In this document: piece by piece, positions 17,501-31,590 of the stretch
How positions within the stretch are numbered: position 1 is the first letter of the stretch
Layout: every line of letters starts with the position of its first letter
Origin: Plumapathes pennacea
Lineage: Eukaryota > Cnidaria > Anthozoa > Antipatharia > Myriopathidae
DNA length: 64,000 bases
NCBI GenBank assembly: GCA_964036295.1
Contig: OZ038464.1
Span: 23,014,008 to 23,078,007 of the forward strand
Reading direction: 5' to 3'
Made by a program: the position numbers and the translations under genes
Notes under the pieces: model-generated
Told to the model about the DNA's origin: nothing
The model's database searches: none
The model's input: only the letters and a program-made list of their open reading frames with translations

Positions 17501-20185
17501 TCCATTTGAGAAGTTTCCTGACTTCTGAAGGAAGAGGGGCAACTAAAAAAAAAAAGAATTGCCATATTACATGTAAACTCTTAATTTCAAGGGGGTTGGG
17601 GTAGAATAATAAGCTAAAAAAATCCAGAGCTGAAGCCAAATTTTGAAAAGTTATGAATTAAACCTATAATTAAACTATGACACATACCTTTCTCCCCTTC
17701 CACAGTGAAATATATTGTTGGAGGCCTGTGCGTGAATAAGCTTGGTGCTAGTGGAGGCTTTATAGCTCCCTGATCTTCATCAGTGCACACCCAGTTATTA
17801 TTCTTCCTGATTGAGGAAGCTTCAGACAAAGGCTTTGACATTCCTGACAAGCTTTTCCTGCCACTACTGGAAGTGTTTGCTGAGCTGTGAGCTCTTGTTC
17901 TTGCACTGCTTGCCCTATATCTACTCTTGGCTGTTGATGCTCTTGAACTTGCTGCTGAACTCTGAGTGTACTGTGATGCAGTGTCATCACCATCATCTGA
18001 AAACCCTATCAACAGATAACTCCGATAAATCAATGGATGTTGGACATGGGACTGATGTGGCTGAGTGTTCAAAAACTTCAATCAAATTTGAAATCATTCA
18101 ATCAGTTGACTGTTAAACTCAAGTGGCAGCCACAGGAGCAAAACTTATTTTGGAAATGTTAAATTTACAAGAACACTGGGGAGCAGAAGGGATGGGTCAA
18201 GTCTACATGAGGCAGGAAAAGAAAAGGTGGAGGCAGAGGCAGGAACTGGTAGTGATAGGGTAAAAACTATGGGAAGTAAGAACTTTAGATGCACTGTCCC
18301 CTCTGCCTCCCCCCCCCCCCCCCCCCCCCCTCCTTCTACCACAGTTTAAAAATAAGTAACTATACTAATATTTTTTAACAAATTGTAAAAATAATACAGT
18401 ATTACCAGTACACAGTCAACTCTCTCTAAGTGAACACCTTCAAGGCGGACACCTCTCTAAGGTGAACAGCATGCAGATTTGGTTCTTTCTGATTTTGACA
18501 TGTTTCTCTGTAACTGAACTCTCTCTAAGACAGACACCTCTCTAAGGCGGACACTAAATTTAGTCCTGAGGGTGTTCGCCTTTGAGAGAGTTCACTGTAC
18601 ACAGTAATTATAATAAAAACAATCTAGGTTAAGGTGATTCCATCGAAAAAGAAATAGTAATTGAATTTTCTTAAAACTTTGCACAATTATTAATTACTTC
18701 TAGTACATTAAAAAAATAAAATAAAAATAGGGGGTCACCATGAAATAATAGGCAATTTGATCATCTACACGCTTGCACTGAAACGCCTAAAAATATATTG
18801 TAATAGTAATTCAATGATAGTATTTCAAAATTGAGTAAAGAATTTTTGTTTAAATTTGGATATATCATGGGGAGTCGTATTTTCTTAAAATACATGAAAT
18901 AAAAAAGGGGGGTCACCATGCTCATTTTTGTGCAATTATCCAGGAAAGGGCGAATTCATTTCAAAATACGTCTTTCCGAGAGGGGACTGGGACGAGTTTC
19001 AACTTTCAAGGTGGCTGCTTCCACAAGGAACGACAAAAAATAAAACTTATTTGCGAAACGAGTATAAAGAACTTTCGATCTTGAAATTTCGCTGGTTCTT
19101 AATGTCCACCATCTCAAAAGTGTTGTGCGCACTAAAGATGCGCAATGCAAAACTAGGGAATCACCTTAAAAGTCAAAATGCCTGAATGATTGAACAAAAC
19201 CCTAGAAAATTGCACTACTTCACCCTCAGTACCCCCATCAACTCTCCCATCCCACCCTCTCCCATCCCACCCTCTCCCATCCCACCCTCTCCCATCCCAC
19301 CCTCTCCCATCCCACCCTCTCCCATCCCACCCTCTCCCATCCCACCCTCTCCCATCCCACCCTCTCCCATCCCACCCTCTCCCATCCCACCCTCTCCCAT
19401 CCCACCCTCTCCTGTCCCACCCTCTCCCGTCCCAACCTCTCCCACCCCACCCTCACCCACTCCACTCCATTCTGAGTACCAGAGGTTCTCTTTCATCCCT
19501 AGCATGTTATTGAGGTGGGTGTAAGCATCCACACCTTCTTTGTTTAATGACATGTGTGAGACAAAATAGAACCTCTGGTAAGGTATCCCCAACTATAATG
19601 TTGGGACATTATACAGTTTTTGTCAAAAACTACTGTACCTGCTTCATCCAGTTCATCACATTCATAATAATCATCACCCAGGTCTTCAATTCCCTCGTCT
19701 TCCTCAGCAACAAAGTTATCCCCATCTGAGCCTCCTTCCTCATCCTCATCCTCTTCTGCAATATCTGAGAAACACCCATCTCCTGGTAGACGCTCCTTCT
19801 CCCAACCAGTTTCACTGCATTCAACAGAAGCTTCACCATCTCCACTTATTCGGTCTTCATCGACCAAGTCCTCTTTCCTCACATCATAAAACTTCCTAAC
19901 CAGCACAGTTTTAGTTTTTGGAGTACTTGGTGGGGTTGGCTTCTTGATGCTAGAAAAATGTGGTCCCGATGATCCAGATAAAGTCCTTTTCGAAACTGGA
20001 GGCCGAGGAACCAGCTTGGTTGATAAAGGAATAGTTTTGGCTTGCGTCGATTTTAGCAGCAAAGGCCTGGATCTTGGTCTTGATAGCCCGGTTGGGGGCT
20101 TGACACTGGAGACCTGCATTCTGTCAAATCGGTTGACTATTGTTCTGTCAAAGTCTGATCGACCCTTGGTGTTATCCGAATGCAT
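11560..20185 (-). CDS. TTLL4: TTLL4-type tubulin polyglutamylase
   Basis: ATP-grasp enzyme of the tubulin tyrosine ligase-like family, adding glutamates to tubulin tails in cilia and other microtubules. Exons (protein order): 20185-19639, 17996-17688, 17542-17432, 17118-17042, 16875-16786, 16446-16342, 16235-16153, 15906-15778, 15234-15010, 14593-14546, 14441-14355, 14022-13909, 13682-13616, 13312-13280, 12971-12900, 12430-12353, 12237-12168, 11961-11888, 11639-11560. All junctions keep phase (about 800 residues). The N-terminal half is acidic and Ser-rich. The TTL core runs from [15 protein letters not shown] through [30 protein letters not shown] (nucleotide loop), [25 protein letters not shown] and [16 protein letters not shown] to LLEVNISP (Mg ligands). 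[14 protein letters not shown] after the core also matches TTLL4. Exon 2 has a second in-frame acceptor at 18005. A cttcag acceptor-like site just upstream of ATG 20185 means a further 5' exon is possible. The C-terminal exons are unresolved. Confidence 0.92.
18413..18597. repeat. MITE with pogo/Tc1-like ends
   Basis: The left end cagtcaactctctctaag and the reverse complement of the right end cagtgaactctctcaaagg match. Internal words ctctctaaggcggacac and ctctctaaggtgaac are repeated. The CAGT start, TA at the right flank and size (185 bp) fit a non-autonomous mariner/pogo-type element in TTLL4 intron 1. The superfamily is inferred. Confidence 0.55.
19245..19470. repeat. 15-bp minisatellite (cccatcccaccctct)n
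   Basis: About 14 copies of a 15-base unit, the first eleven or so nearly identical and the last few diverged. It lies in TTLL4 intron 1. Because 15 is a multiple of 3, it stays open in several frames (IPPSP-type repeats), but nothing suggests translation. The plus strand is C-rich. Confidence 0.95.
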
Positions 20186-20641
20186 ACCACAGCCTGAAGT
20201 CGCCAAGGCAAAAGGGATTTAAAATACAAACGATCGAAGCGACCTTAGAGTTTCTCCAGGTATATGAAATTAAATTATAACAAAGGCATGACTGGAAAAC
20301 AAGTCATCATATCACTGATCCTCAAATTTCGGCGCGTAAACTTAACCTGTAAGTCTTGTTCGGACAAGATTCGATGAAATCAAGACTGCCGCGTTCACAT
20401 GCTGTCAATTCAAAGTCCAATAGTTTAAAGTCCGCGATTAATCTAGATATCGCAGTTAAATGTAGATTTGATTTTCACCAAGTCGCCTGTGTCGATCGAC
20501 CTGACAGGATGAGAACACGAAATGTCGCGCTGCTAAGAGTCACAACGATGCGTTGCCAGTCTGTCGAGTTATAGTCCGCCTCCACGCCTAGTAAGAGGGC
20601 CTCTGGTCGAACAAACGCAGATTACGGACCTAAAATCCAAT

Positions 20642-21157
20642 ATGTTTACAGTGAAGAAACGACAACAAGCCCAGGTGCCTGTAGGACGATTCAGCAGGAG
20701 CGATTCGTCGATCCACAAAGAAGCTGACGTCGTTAATAGGAGAAATTACGACTTGTCCAATTATCCTTGTCGCAGCTACTTCAAGAAAAGTCTTGAGCAA
20801 TGCAGGGGACTGCCTTCCGGTTTAAGTAAATCCTCAAGCACGACAGAGTCAACACACATTAATAACGGCGACCGCATTTATCACCACCAGCAACTTGTAA
20901 CGACCTTCGCTGTAACTCGATCGTGCGGTTCTTCTACAGATGAAGCGTCGTTTTATCTTGTCGTCAAAAGGTGTGTCCCTTTCAAGAAGATGTGTGACTT
21001 ATTCTCCGCTGGCAACGAAAAAGCAAACAGTTCGAAGAGGATTGTTCCACAATCTTGTCAACGTAGCAACAGCGCGGCCAATCACAAGCCTCGTAGCGTT
21101 GTTAGCGACGGACAGAGCCGCAACGACTGTGCGCGCTTCATGTTAGCCTTGTTATAA
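20642..21157 (+). CDS. Hypothetical protein or first exon, 171 codons
   Basis: An ATG-started frame, divergent from TTLL4, whose likely start codon lies about 460 bases away. The product is Ser/Arg-rich and basic, with no recognised domain, signal peptide or membrane segment. A good donor-like site (aaaag/gtgtgt near 20970) lies within the frame, so it may be a first coding exon rather than a complete gene. No downstream partner exon was found before the receptor gene at 23409. Chance cannot be excluded. Confidence 0.25.
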   Translation: MFTVKKRQQAQVPVGRFSRSDSSIHKEADVVNRRNYDLSNYPCRSYFKKSLEQCRGLPSGLSKSSSTTESTHINNGDRIYHHQQLVTTFAVTRSCGSSTDEASFYLVVKRCVPFKKMCDLFSAGNEKANSSKRIVPQSCQRSNSAANHKPRSVVSDGQSRNDCARFMLALL

Positions 21158-21159
21158 TT

Positions 21160-21766
21160 CCAAATTCAGAAACCCGCAAGCTCTAATATCTGAAGGTTCA
21201 CCTACTAAAAAAAATTGGTTTTAAAAAAAGTTTTTTTGTGCATGGCTATAACAGCAGGAAATATCTCGGTTGCTACAGGAGGTCTGGGTACTAGTCTGAT
21301 GATGATCGAGAAGAGAATGAAAACAAATTATTTGAATCCCACCCCAGCCCACCCCCACGTAAAACTAAAATAATTCCAGTGGGAAAAAAAACACGGTGCC
21401 GTGTCCAACGGAAGGAAGGCTGTGAGTTCGGATTGAACTACACAAACCGCAACGTAGACAAAAAAAAAATTGTTCCCGGGAAATGCGAATCTCTCCGGGT
21501 GATTCCTGTTTTTAAACTAAAAATATGCCTTGGTCAGATTATCTGTTCTCTGTCGGTAGATCTATATCTATTGCAGTTTGACATTGACCCTACTATTTAG
21601 GCATACCGTAATATTAGTATTATTTTACGATACGCATGGCTAAATTTATCAGCCCTGTTCTAGTAAAAAGTTTCATTGCCCTCAGATCTTTGTGCTGTTG
21701 ACCGAATGCAGTTAAAGTAATTTCAGATCCTGGGGCATGACTTTTCTTTTTTTCTTTTTTCTTTTT

Positions 21767-21805
<39 letters not shown>

Positions 21806-22250
21806 ATCTTATAGTGTCTCTTGCATCATTATGAATCAGTCAAATTTCTCAATAATTTTTCTTTTTGGACGTCAAATAAAAGACTCGTCTCTAATATTTA
21901 GTTTCCATATCAGTGAAAAATAGGAACCATTTAAAGTTACGTCAAGTGCACATGTGCTCCAAACACGTCTGAAATGATTTTGACTTTAATCAGTTGACAC
22001 CATTACACTTTTTTTAGTTCATTATCAGGCTCGTTTACTTTTCGTAAATTAGTCCTCATTTGGTATTAGTTACTTGTGTACTCAGGAGTTTCGGGCAATA
22101 CAATAGATTTAATCATATTACAATAACTGACATCCTTCAAAAGAGAAAATCCGCGAAACAGGATTTAACTTTAAAAAAACATGTTGTGGCTATAACTCTG
22201 GTATAACTTGTTCCAAGTTTTGAGTGAAAAGCAGCGCGCTCATGCACCAA
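21160..22250. other. Intergenic, no gene seen
   Basis: Between the hypothetical ORF and the inverted-repeat element there is only A+T-rich sequence with a long T tract (about 21742-21798) and short ORFs. The stretch 22470-23400 upstream of the receptor gene is similar; no clear core promoter motif was identified. Confidence 0.5.
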
Positions 22251-22251
22251 A

Positions 22252-22465
22252 GGTTATGTGCGCACCCCTTCGCAACCCCTCAATAGGAGATAACAGAAGT
22301 TTCGCCTTGCTTAAGGAGGTTAGATAGCCTAATCATGACCATAACCTAACCCTAGTCATAACCCTAATCATAATCTAATTCTGACACTAAACCTGAACCT
22401 AACCTCCCTAAGAGAGGCGAAACTTCTGTGATCTTCTTTTAAGGGCTTGCGAAGCGCGCTCGTGC
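22252..22465. repeat. Inverted-repeat element with telomere-like core, copy 1
   Basis: The arms (left ...cagaagtttcgccttgcttaaggaggttag, right its reverse complement with changes) are about 60 bases long. They enclose a degenerate array of cctaaccctaatc-type words, the CCCTAA (TTAGGG) motif. The same design recurs at 54881-55099 with a less degenerate core. The outer ends are approximate and no target duplication was found for this copy. It has no coding capacity. Confidence 0.75.
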
Positions 22466-23408
22466 ACCACGCGAGCTTATATTTATATTTGCTTTTCCAA
22501 GACGCCCACACTATGATTTATCGATCTGACCATCGCCATACTTTCCGAGTATGTGCGGCTCTTTTTTTTAAAAAGCCGGAAAACGAACAAAAGACAAGAA
22601 CTACTACGTCGAAGTTCACCAAGTTCTGTTCAGTACGCACTCTGATAACTGCATGAAGTCCCAAGTACAGTATGAGAATTATTTGAAAAAAAAGTTACTT
22701 ACTTTTCTAATTGTGGAGAAGAATGATGTTACTTTAGGCGTTTAAGATTATCAGTTCTATAAGCTATTTCCCTCTTTAGACCTTTATAACTTAACATGTG
22801 CATTTTAAAGTGACTTTCACTATTTTTTTCACATTTTAGTTAAAACTACAGATACACAATTTGCGCGCTTTCTAAAGTAAAATTGTTTTATTTTAAAAAC
22901 ATCGTCGTTTACCCCTGTATAGTATACACAGCAAAATTTAACTCTGAATTTATCGGGGATCCGTGAATTTGTGCTAGTTGACTTAATTTCACCAGGTTAG
23001 AATTGACAAGTCTAAAGTAAACAGTAAATTATCCCCAAAAGTGAAAGCAAAGAATGAACCGGATAAGGCAACTTACAGTGCATTTAAAATGAGCTCTCAA
23101 TCTGTACAGTTTTTCTTAGAGAACCCCAGGGATTGGTAATCAGCTGAGTCAGTACAAAATAACATTCAACTTTTCGCTCTTGCAACTCTCGTGCATTGGC
23201 CAGAATTATAATCGACGGAGTTAATTACTGGAAAGGATTTTGCACCTGTTTTCCTTCTGCAATGGGTTGTGTAACACGAAGCCGACGTGTAATTAAAAAC
23301 ACTTAAAGTAGTACTCGATAAGGGTCAGGTTTTTGTATTTAGCGTATTATGTTCTGGCAAGAGCTATAGTATGGCTCCAACGAAAAGAAGCCAATCTTGC
23401 CACTCGAT

Positions 23409-26400
23409 ATGAAATTCACAGTTTTAGCGGCGATATCCCAGCTTCTCTTCATTGGTTCTTTCGTGGTAGAAAATGGACAATCTAAAAACAGAATCTTAAC
23501 TGTCGGTGGGTTTTACGCCTCGGGTGAGAAAACGACCTTTCAAAACGCAAGCGGGATCGTGGAGATTGTCAAACGCGCAATACGGGACATTAACAGACAT
23601 CCGAACCTTCTAAGGGGATACAAAATCGATGTACAGTGGCAGGACACGAAGGTACAGTTGTATCATTTGTTATGCCCGCTTGATTTAAAATCTCGCATTG
23701 TAGGCGTAACTGTTTAGAGCTTAGTTTTGAAAGGGAAGGAGAGAAACAAAAGGCTGCTATTCATCATTGGTGCGTAAGAGTCAATTTAGTCTGTAGAGAA
23801 ACGCGTGTATTGAGTGTTGTTAGTAGATGTACAAGGTTTTGGGTAGGGTTCAATGTTTCTAATTCATTTAACTATTTCTCGCTCACTCACGGCGATCTCT
23901 GTCTCCGCTCTTTTTTCGATTGAATTCACAAAATCAATCGCTTTTGTTGTTATTCGGGTCAAAGCACCTGCCCTTAAAGGTTGAAATACAATAATTCCAT
24001 AAAAAATTATTGGCTTTGTGTACCATTTAGACTCGTTTGGGCTGTCCCGTCTCCTATTGCCAAACTGATTATAATTAACAAAAAACGAAATTAACATAAA
24101 ACCCTTGATGTTACCAAGCCAGAAACGCGGCAATGTTAGTAAACAAAACGATTATTTGTACACCACGTCCATCAGAATTTTGAAAGTTAAAACCCTGAAG
24201 AGGAGGGTAATTAGGACAAAGTGGTGCTACATCTTATGACGTTTTAGTCTCTTCTTCTTCGTTTCTCCGTTTGCTACTCACTTTTCTGAAAATTCAAAAT
24301 CCCGCAAAAGAAGACAGACATGCGGCGAACTTAACAGCAGTCCATCCAAATTTGATGCAATCCACGATTCCAATTTTGTCAAGCGATTGTCGGTTACGAG
24401 GCTAGAAGTGAGTTCAAGCAATGGCTTTTGCACGCTCAAGTCGACAAAGACTTTTCGTCCTTTTTTAAGTTGCACATCATAAGTCTGTACTTTTATGTAC
24501 GCAAGCGACTGGTTTATCTTATACTATTAATGCTAGCTGCATCATCTTGCAATAAGGAATGAATAAAATTATTTAAAAAGTCTTGGCTTTGCTTTGACTT
24601 GCGGCTTTATTTGGTAATGGGAGTAACTTTCATCTAGTCTCTAATATTGCCTTTGTCCAGTGTCGGTTGGGTTACGGAGTGCGGGCGCTCTTCAAACAAA
24701 TTCGCGAGACTCCTACCAAGATTATGCTGCTCGGTGGTATGTGCAGTGAATCCACGAGGCCTATTGCTGAATGCTCCCAACTGGCCAATCTTGTCCAGGT
24801 TTGTGCAGCCAAAATCACTGAGTGAGCTTTCGAGACATTTTCAGGCACTCATGCGCAGTGTACTATGCACGTAGTACTTTTTGCTTCCCGTTTAAACGAG
24901 TGACCGTCAAGTAAATCTTTTCTACTCAATCTGGTTTTGTTTCTGCATACAAATTCAGCATTGTGATGAATGTATAGCGATTCTTCACTCTGCCGCCACG
25001 TTTCAGTTTGATCGTCGCTCGATCGCGCTTATCCGCTCCCCAGCTTCGTGTTCTGCGCATGAGTGTGGAAGTGCGTGGTTTATAGAATGAAAGAATTATG
25101 AAGTTGGCAAAATAAACTTTTGTTAGTCAGTTTCGACTTCAAGCCCCATTTGTAGCAATTGAAGTCCACTTGAATGACGACTCTTATCTTATGGATTAAG
25201 TTTTAATTTAATTGACTCGCCATAATTCTGAAAAGCCTTGGAGTCAGTTGAATGAAGTGCTAGTTTTTAATTTGACAAAGGTCAGCTATTTATACGGTGA
25301 ATTGTACCAATGAAGTCGGTTAGCGAAAGAAAGCGTTTGAGAGTTTTTTTTTAGAATCGGGCTATTGCTTTTTTATATCACTGCCGGTGTAAAAGATGTA
25401 GGCATTTCACCAACTTACCGAATGAAGTTTATTTGCTCAAATGTTTGCTTTGCTAAGGTGAGTTACGGCGCCACGACACCTCATTTGTCTAACAGAGCAG
25501 CCTACCCGCTCTTCTTTCGCACCATTTCTCCCGAGGACCACCAGAACCAGGCAAGACTATGGGTGCTGCGATATTTTGGTTGGAGTAGACTCGCCATGTT
25601 AACAGAGCGAGAAGAATACTATCAAGCGGTAAGCTAACTTTGCAGAGACAAATCACCTTTCAACTTCTTCACACCATTCTTCTCAGAACTGCTTTTAAGG
25701 CATCCCCTCCCCCCCCCCCCCCCCCCCTCCCAAATATGCCATACATGCTATAAGCTGTCTGTGTACAATATTTTTTGATATTTTAGACAGCCGGCTGCGG
25801 GAAATAAGAGCAAATCATCTACCAAAAATGTACGCTTTTTAAGGTGATATTATAGCTCAAGTGGAAAGCACTTTTTGAACAAAGCCGCACCAAGTGAAAA
25901 ATTTTGCAGGTATATTTTTGTTAAATTTCTGGAATCAGCCTATATATTGACTTAATGCATACTTTAACCAAGTTTTAGCAAAATCGTTAACCGACCGGGT
26001 GAACGGCTTTTGTGTACGTTGGTATTTTGTGACATCCTCAGACGTTTAATAGTTTGGTCAACATCTTCGAAGCCAGCAACATTTCCATCGTGGCCAAAGA
26101 ACACTTGGTGGAAGACAAGGAAGACCAAAAAGAAGCAATAGACAACCTTAAGGTAAGAAGCTACGTGAATATTAACGACATAAACTTACTTGAAAGGGCA
26201 CTCTTGATTGAATTTTGTTTAGGTCCTTTCCTTTTCAAACCTATCTTTCTGGTATATTTCACTGGTCCAACTTACACCAATAGAGAACGCTCAATTCAGG
26301 CCATAATCATACAGCCGTAAGTTAGTCCCAGTGTTGCTACATGTCTTTAACCCTGAATATAACACACTTGCATTTCAGGAAAAAGATGCCCGAATAATTA

Positions 26401-29150
26401 TTGCGTTCGTTTCGGAAATCAAGGCCGTGGAGATCTTTTGTGCAGTGAGTTTTCCAGTGAACTTTATCTATTAAAAGGAATAGAATTTTGCCTCTATTGA
26501 TTACTAGCTTTTAGTTTTAGTTAAAGGTTTTAATTTAGAACAGACAAGATTATCATAATTAATGTACACTATGTTCAATGTCAACTCATTTCTCTCTGCC
26601 CCATGACAGGCCTATAAACAGGGCATGTTCGGTCGCAAATACGTTTGGTTCCTAGTCGGGTGGTATCAGCCAAAATGGTGGCTACTATACGCGGACCATG
26701 AGTCTAGTCTTGGATGTCAGCCGGCCGATATACAAACAGCCTTCGGTAACTACATCGCTATAGACTTCATGTCTTTCGGCCACGAAACACTTGATGGAGT
26801 CCTTATCAATAAGGTACACATACAATGTATTGTTGCAGACGTTGTACGATGACAGTTAATTGGTTGACATCAGTTAGGATTGTTTCTTTTTTATTGCCTC
26901 GAAGTATTAAAAAATGTATGTTTCTCAAGCAAACGAGTTAGCTTACTCTGGATTGCTGAAGATTAACTATCAACATTTCTGAATCTCCGGTCATAAATGG
27001 GACTGGCACTCTCGTGGTGGCCTCGTGGCCTAATGGATAAGGCGTCTGACTTCGGATCAGAAGATTCCAGGTTCGAGTCCTGGCGGGGTCGAATTACTTG
27101 CATTAAATTCTAATGCTATAATTTTTTTCTTCTTCCTCTTCTTATTTGTCATCGGTCAAATACTTCAAGTAAGGTTTGAAATTGAAAAAACCATGACCTC
27201 TACTATTTTGCGAAGACTGCTTTCTTATGCACAAGCTCACGCATGGACCAACAAGTAAAATCGTGCTGGTTCTTGTCTGCACTTATGAATCTATCCCTTT
27301 TTATGTCTCGCGACAGACCTTTTGTTTCACTCGCCCCAGTTTCTTCACGTTTGTGATGCGGGGCATCTTAACGACGTTGACTGTTATTTTGGGTAGTTTC
27401 TTCAAACCTTGAACCTTTCACTTCCAACAGTGATCAACAGCTTGGGAGTGAAAGGATTTAGACCCAGTTATATCTTGATTTTGAAAAACAAAAAGCACTA
27501 ATATTTTGCAGGAAACCTTTAAAACATCGGAGGACAACATTGGGCAGTATGGAAGTTACTCAGGGTTCGCTTACGACGCCATGTTGGCTATCAGCCTGGC
27601 TCTCAACTCTTCCATGAAACTTTTAGCTGAAAGAAACAAGAGTTTGCACGAATTCACTTACGAGGACCAAGAAATGGCGCAGATTTTTATGCAGGCCATG
27701 TTCAATGTTTCATTCAAGGGTCTTACAGTACGTAAAATATGTCTTTAAGTTACATTAACATAAAACTTGTGATGCGGAAAGGCTACAGGTACATTCGTAA
27801 AATCCAACATAAAATTATGTATTTCTAAATTCTCAGGGACAAGTGTACTTTGACAAAAATGGCGAACGCGAAGTTGAGGTGGAAATACGACAATTGCAAG
27901 GTAAAGAATGAGTCAGTGAAGTCAAGTAAAGATATCTGGCCAGACGGGGTAAAAATTTTGTCAACGAGTGTTTGTAAACATATAAAAATATCACTACCGT
28001 TTAGAATTTGGAAACATCTAAGTTTTTATCGATATTTTATATATAACATAATGTAGCCCCCCCCCCCCCCCCCCCGTGCACGACTAATTTTATCTGATAC
28101 TGACAGGGTGGTGTGTTATTGTGTTATTTCTTCACTAGGTACAGAGTTAGTGCTTGTGGGAAATTACTCAGATCAAACGCCCCATCTCAATTCTTCAAGA
28201 TTTATATGGGGAGGTGGGTTTCACCAATGTAAGACATGTATTTGTGCCAGTATAAGCATGTACAAACCGGTGAGTGGCTTTGAAAACCTCGGAATAAAGG
28301 GACTCAGCTACGCGAAGTTATACGCGCGTTAGCTAGCGCAACCAAGCCAAAAAAGTGAATCAAAAAATCCATAAAAAGTGATATAGTTTTTAAGTAGTAA
28401 TGCAGTAAAGATCAGGTCCCGGTTGTTCAAAGAGTGGATAGCGCTATCCACAGGAAAAATCCTTATCCATTTGACTGAATTAAGCTCAATGGTTAATACT
28501 ATATCCACTGGATAGCGATTTATCCAGCAAATAGCGCTATACACTCCTTGAACAGCCGGGTCCAGGTGCTTAATATAAAAAACAGCGATACAACTCAGGT
28601 AATGTAATACAATGTTGTGCTGAAATTACTGCTAAGACGCGCTGTCGTTATGTTTCCCTGCCAGACAGTCGTGTTCAGTGTGAACTAGCTGAAGATTAAC
28701 TAGGTGTACACGAGTAGATAACCAAAACTTTGGCAACTTCAACAGGTGGCCAGGCTCCGCTCGATCGTGTGACCGTCAAAGACAAGTTGCAGGCGATCTC
28801 AATCGGTTCATTCAGCTTCTTTTGCGCTTTGCAAATTGCTGGTATACTGATGGCCACGGCATTTCTGGTGTTCAACATTATTTATGCCAACCACAGGTGT
28901 GTGGGCTCAATAGCTTAATGAACTGACAGGAAGTCGTGAAATAACGCTGCACGACTCTCGAGACAAATATTCCAAATGCTGTATAGAAATTAAATTATCC
29001 AAATTTTACAAGTTGGAGTGGTTACCCTTTGACCCTCAGTTTATAACCTTTTTTCAAAATGTCAAATTATAGCAATTACAAATTGACATGCCATTAGAAT
29101 GTACTTACCAAAAGCTCTCATCTGAATACTCACGTTTTGTGTTCAGTGCT

Positions 29151-29197
<47 letters not shown>

Positions 29198-31559
29198 ATT
29201 TAAAAGTCACATCCAGCAGGGGTTAGAGGTTACTTAGGTTCAGGAAAGTTCTAAACAGGCATCGTAAAACCTGACTTTTTATGGCTTGCTTTTTCCCCAT
29301 TTTTAACTTACTGTACATCGCCAGAAATTTCAGACATCCGGTTGCGCCATCTCGGAAGAGGCATCAGGTTTCACGCTGACAGCCGCTCAAGAAATAACAA
29401 AGAAATGTATGGGATTTGATAATAAATTGTGCTTTTCGCTTAACTGAAGCACGTTCGTAAAAATGTCTGGGCAGCATTCGGAAGAGGAAAGCTTCCTAAA
29501 CACAACAGTACAAAAAATATTAATCTCCGGTAAAATTCGATGTGTACTATTTTGAATTTAAAATTTCGGCCGACGTAAGAAGGGATTGATAGCAGAATAC
29601 GCTCAAAACCGGCTACTGTCACTTTTTAAGCTGCATTTAATACAAGAACCTTGGGTAAAACGCAAAATGTCTACCCCGTACCTGATTGTCGAAGGATTGA
29701 ACATCTCCTGTGAAGCCTCAGTCAGTCCCCTGGAGCAAATTCGATGTGTACTTTTTGTGTTTGAATTTGCAGTTCACAGCCAGCCATGGCGAATACCTCC
29801 CGTGAAATACGCTGACTTCGGATGTTGATATTTTGGGCTGGGAAGCTCCAAATTGCATGAAAATTGTACCAAACGAAAGCTAATTTCAACTAGGTCGTTC
29901 AGCGGCACGTCTCCTAAACGTAGCAGTCTCTTTTTGAACCGGAGAAACCCATCCCTCCCCCACCCCACTGAGGCAAAGTACGTAACAATGTTGAATGTGT
30001 GAATGGCGCATGCTCATACCGCACGCCGCTGGGAAAGACCGGAAGCAATCGTGGACGCAAAATGTCCGGAATTTCTGGCGATGAAATGACTTTTGACTTG
30101 TAAATGTCTTCATGCCAGGAGGTAACGCAGTGTCTATGTTTAGCGCCCGACGGTGGCTCTTCTGATGCTCAAAAGACTTTATCTCCACCATTATGAGACA
30201 TAAATATCTTTGTTTCTCCAGGTTCGTCAGAATGTCAAGTCCCCGGATGAACAATGTGATTGTGACTGGTTGCATCCTGTCATACTCTGCTGGAATGCTC
30301 AACTCGATTGATGGGAATTTTGTCGGACCATCAGTAGAGGCATTGCTGCGGTGCAGGGTAACTATATGCAACTCAACCTACTGATTGCACCCGAAACATT
30401 TATGAGAATATATCAGTCATAGCGGGGTCCTGTTTTACGCTTCATGAAAAAAATGGTATAAAATAATGATGCTTTTCGGTATTTAAAAAGTCGGTGGCTA
30501 GACTGAGGAAAATCGCATTAATATTTAATTTACAAGACATCTAAAGCCAATCATGCTTCAGTTGAGGTCGCAAACAGAGTTGTCGCGTGCGGGGGGCAAA
30601 ATTTTACCAGAGGTAAAAGGGATCACAATTTCAACCTATGAATGGTATAGTAAAAAATAAGGGGTTGAAAGGCCGAACGGATCCTCCCCTGATATAAATA
30701 TAATTCTATGATGTTTTGTTCACAAACATCACAACTGTAATCAATGCTAATATGCCTTGAACCTTGAGAAAATACTGCTTTGTCTGGTTTTTCTTTTAGG
30801 TGTCTCTTTGGTTGGCATGTTTCGGCTTTACTCTGGGGTACGGCGCATTGTTCTTCAAGACGTGGAGAGTGTACCGGATTTTCTTGAACAAACAGAAGAG
30901 AACGGTTAGGCATCAAACAAGAATTGTTTAGGATATACTCGGAAACAATATATTTAGAGCGTATCTCCCGTGGCTACACCTTTGTGTAGCCCAATCGTAT
31001 TCTGATTACTAGCTCTCCTCTGAATAGTCTGGGAAAACTGGATAAATCAGTTTGACTGGTCTGAGAGCTCGAACAACGGAACAACACGATTTCGGCAAAG
31101 CCTCGTTTTCCCCTTTTTAGGGAGAATAAGGAAGTTAAATCTACTCGAAAGATAACCCAATATTGTCCAACTGCAATTAGTGTTCGTATTACAACGGATT
31201 CAATCGTAAAAACCGAAAGAAGTTCTAATCCAAAATGGCCGACACAGAATGTACGAGGAGCGCGGAGGTATATGGGTGATTTTGTTCTTGAGTATGCTTT
31301 TATGGCGCTAATTGGCTACATAAGGAGACCAGTAGCTCCAAATTTGAATTTTCTGTTTTTTCTACACGTACCTCGGCAGGTCATCAGTGACATGCAGCTG
31401 TTTTTCATGCTCGTTCCATTTGTCGTCATCGATATGGTCATCCTGGTGGTCTGGGGACTAGTGGATCCCATGAGTATGAAGACGAACTTCACTGGAAAGG
31501 ATGTAAGTGACTCTTCCCAGAACTCTCCACGGTTTAGTTAGCTTGGGGTAAAACTGTCG

Positions 31560-31590
<31 letters not shown>

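Noticed and set aside
19186..19592. Pro/Ser (IPPSP) and Gly/Glu (GEGGM) repeat proteins on both strands
   Set aside because: All are translations of the 15-bp minisatellite inside TTLL4 intron 1; no splice or start context supports them.
29440..30371. Several overlapping short ORFs in receptor intron 10
   Set aside because: No domain or splice context; the 161-codon minus frame overlaps receptor exon 11 and is an antisense shadow.
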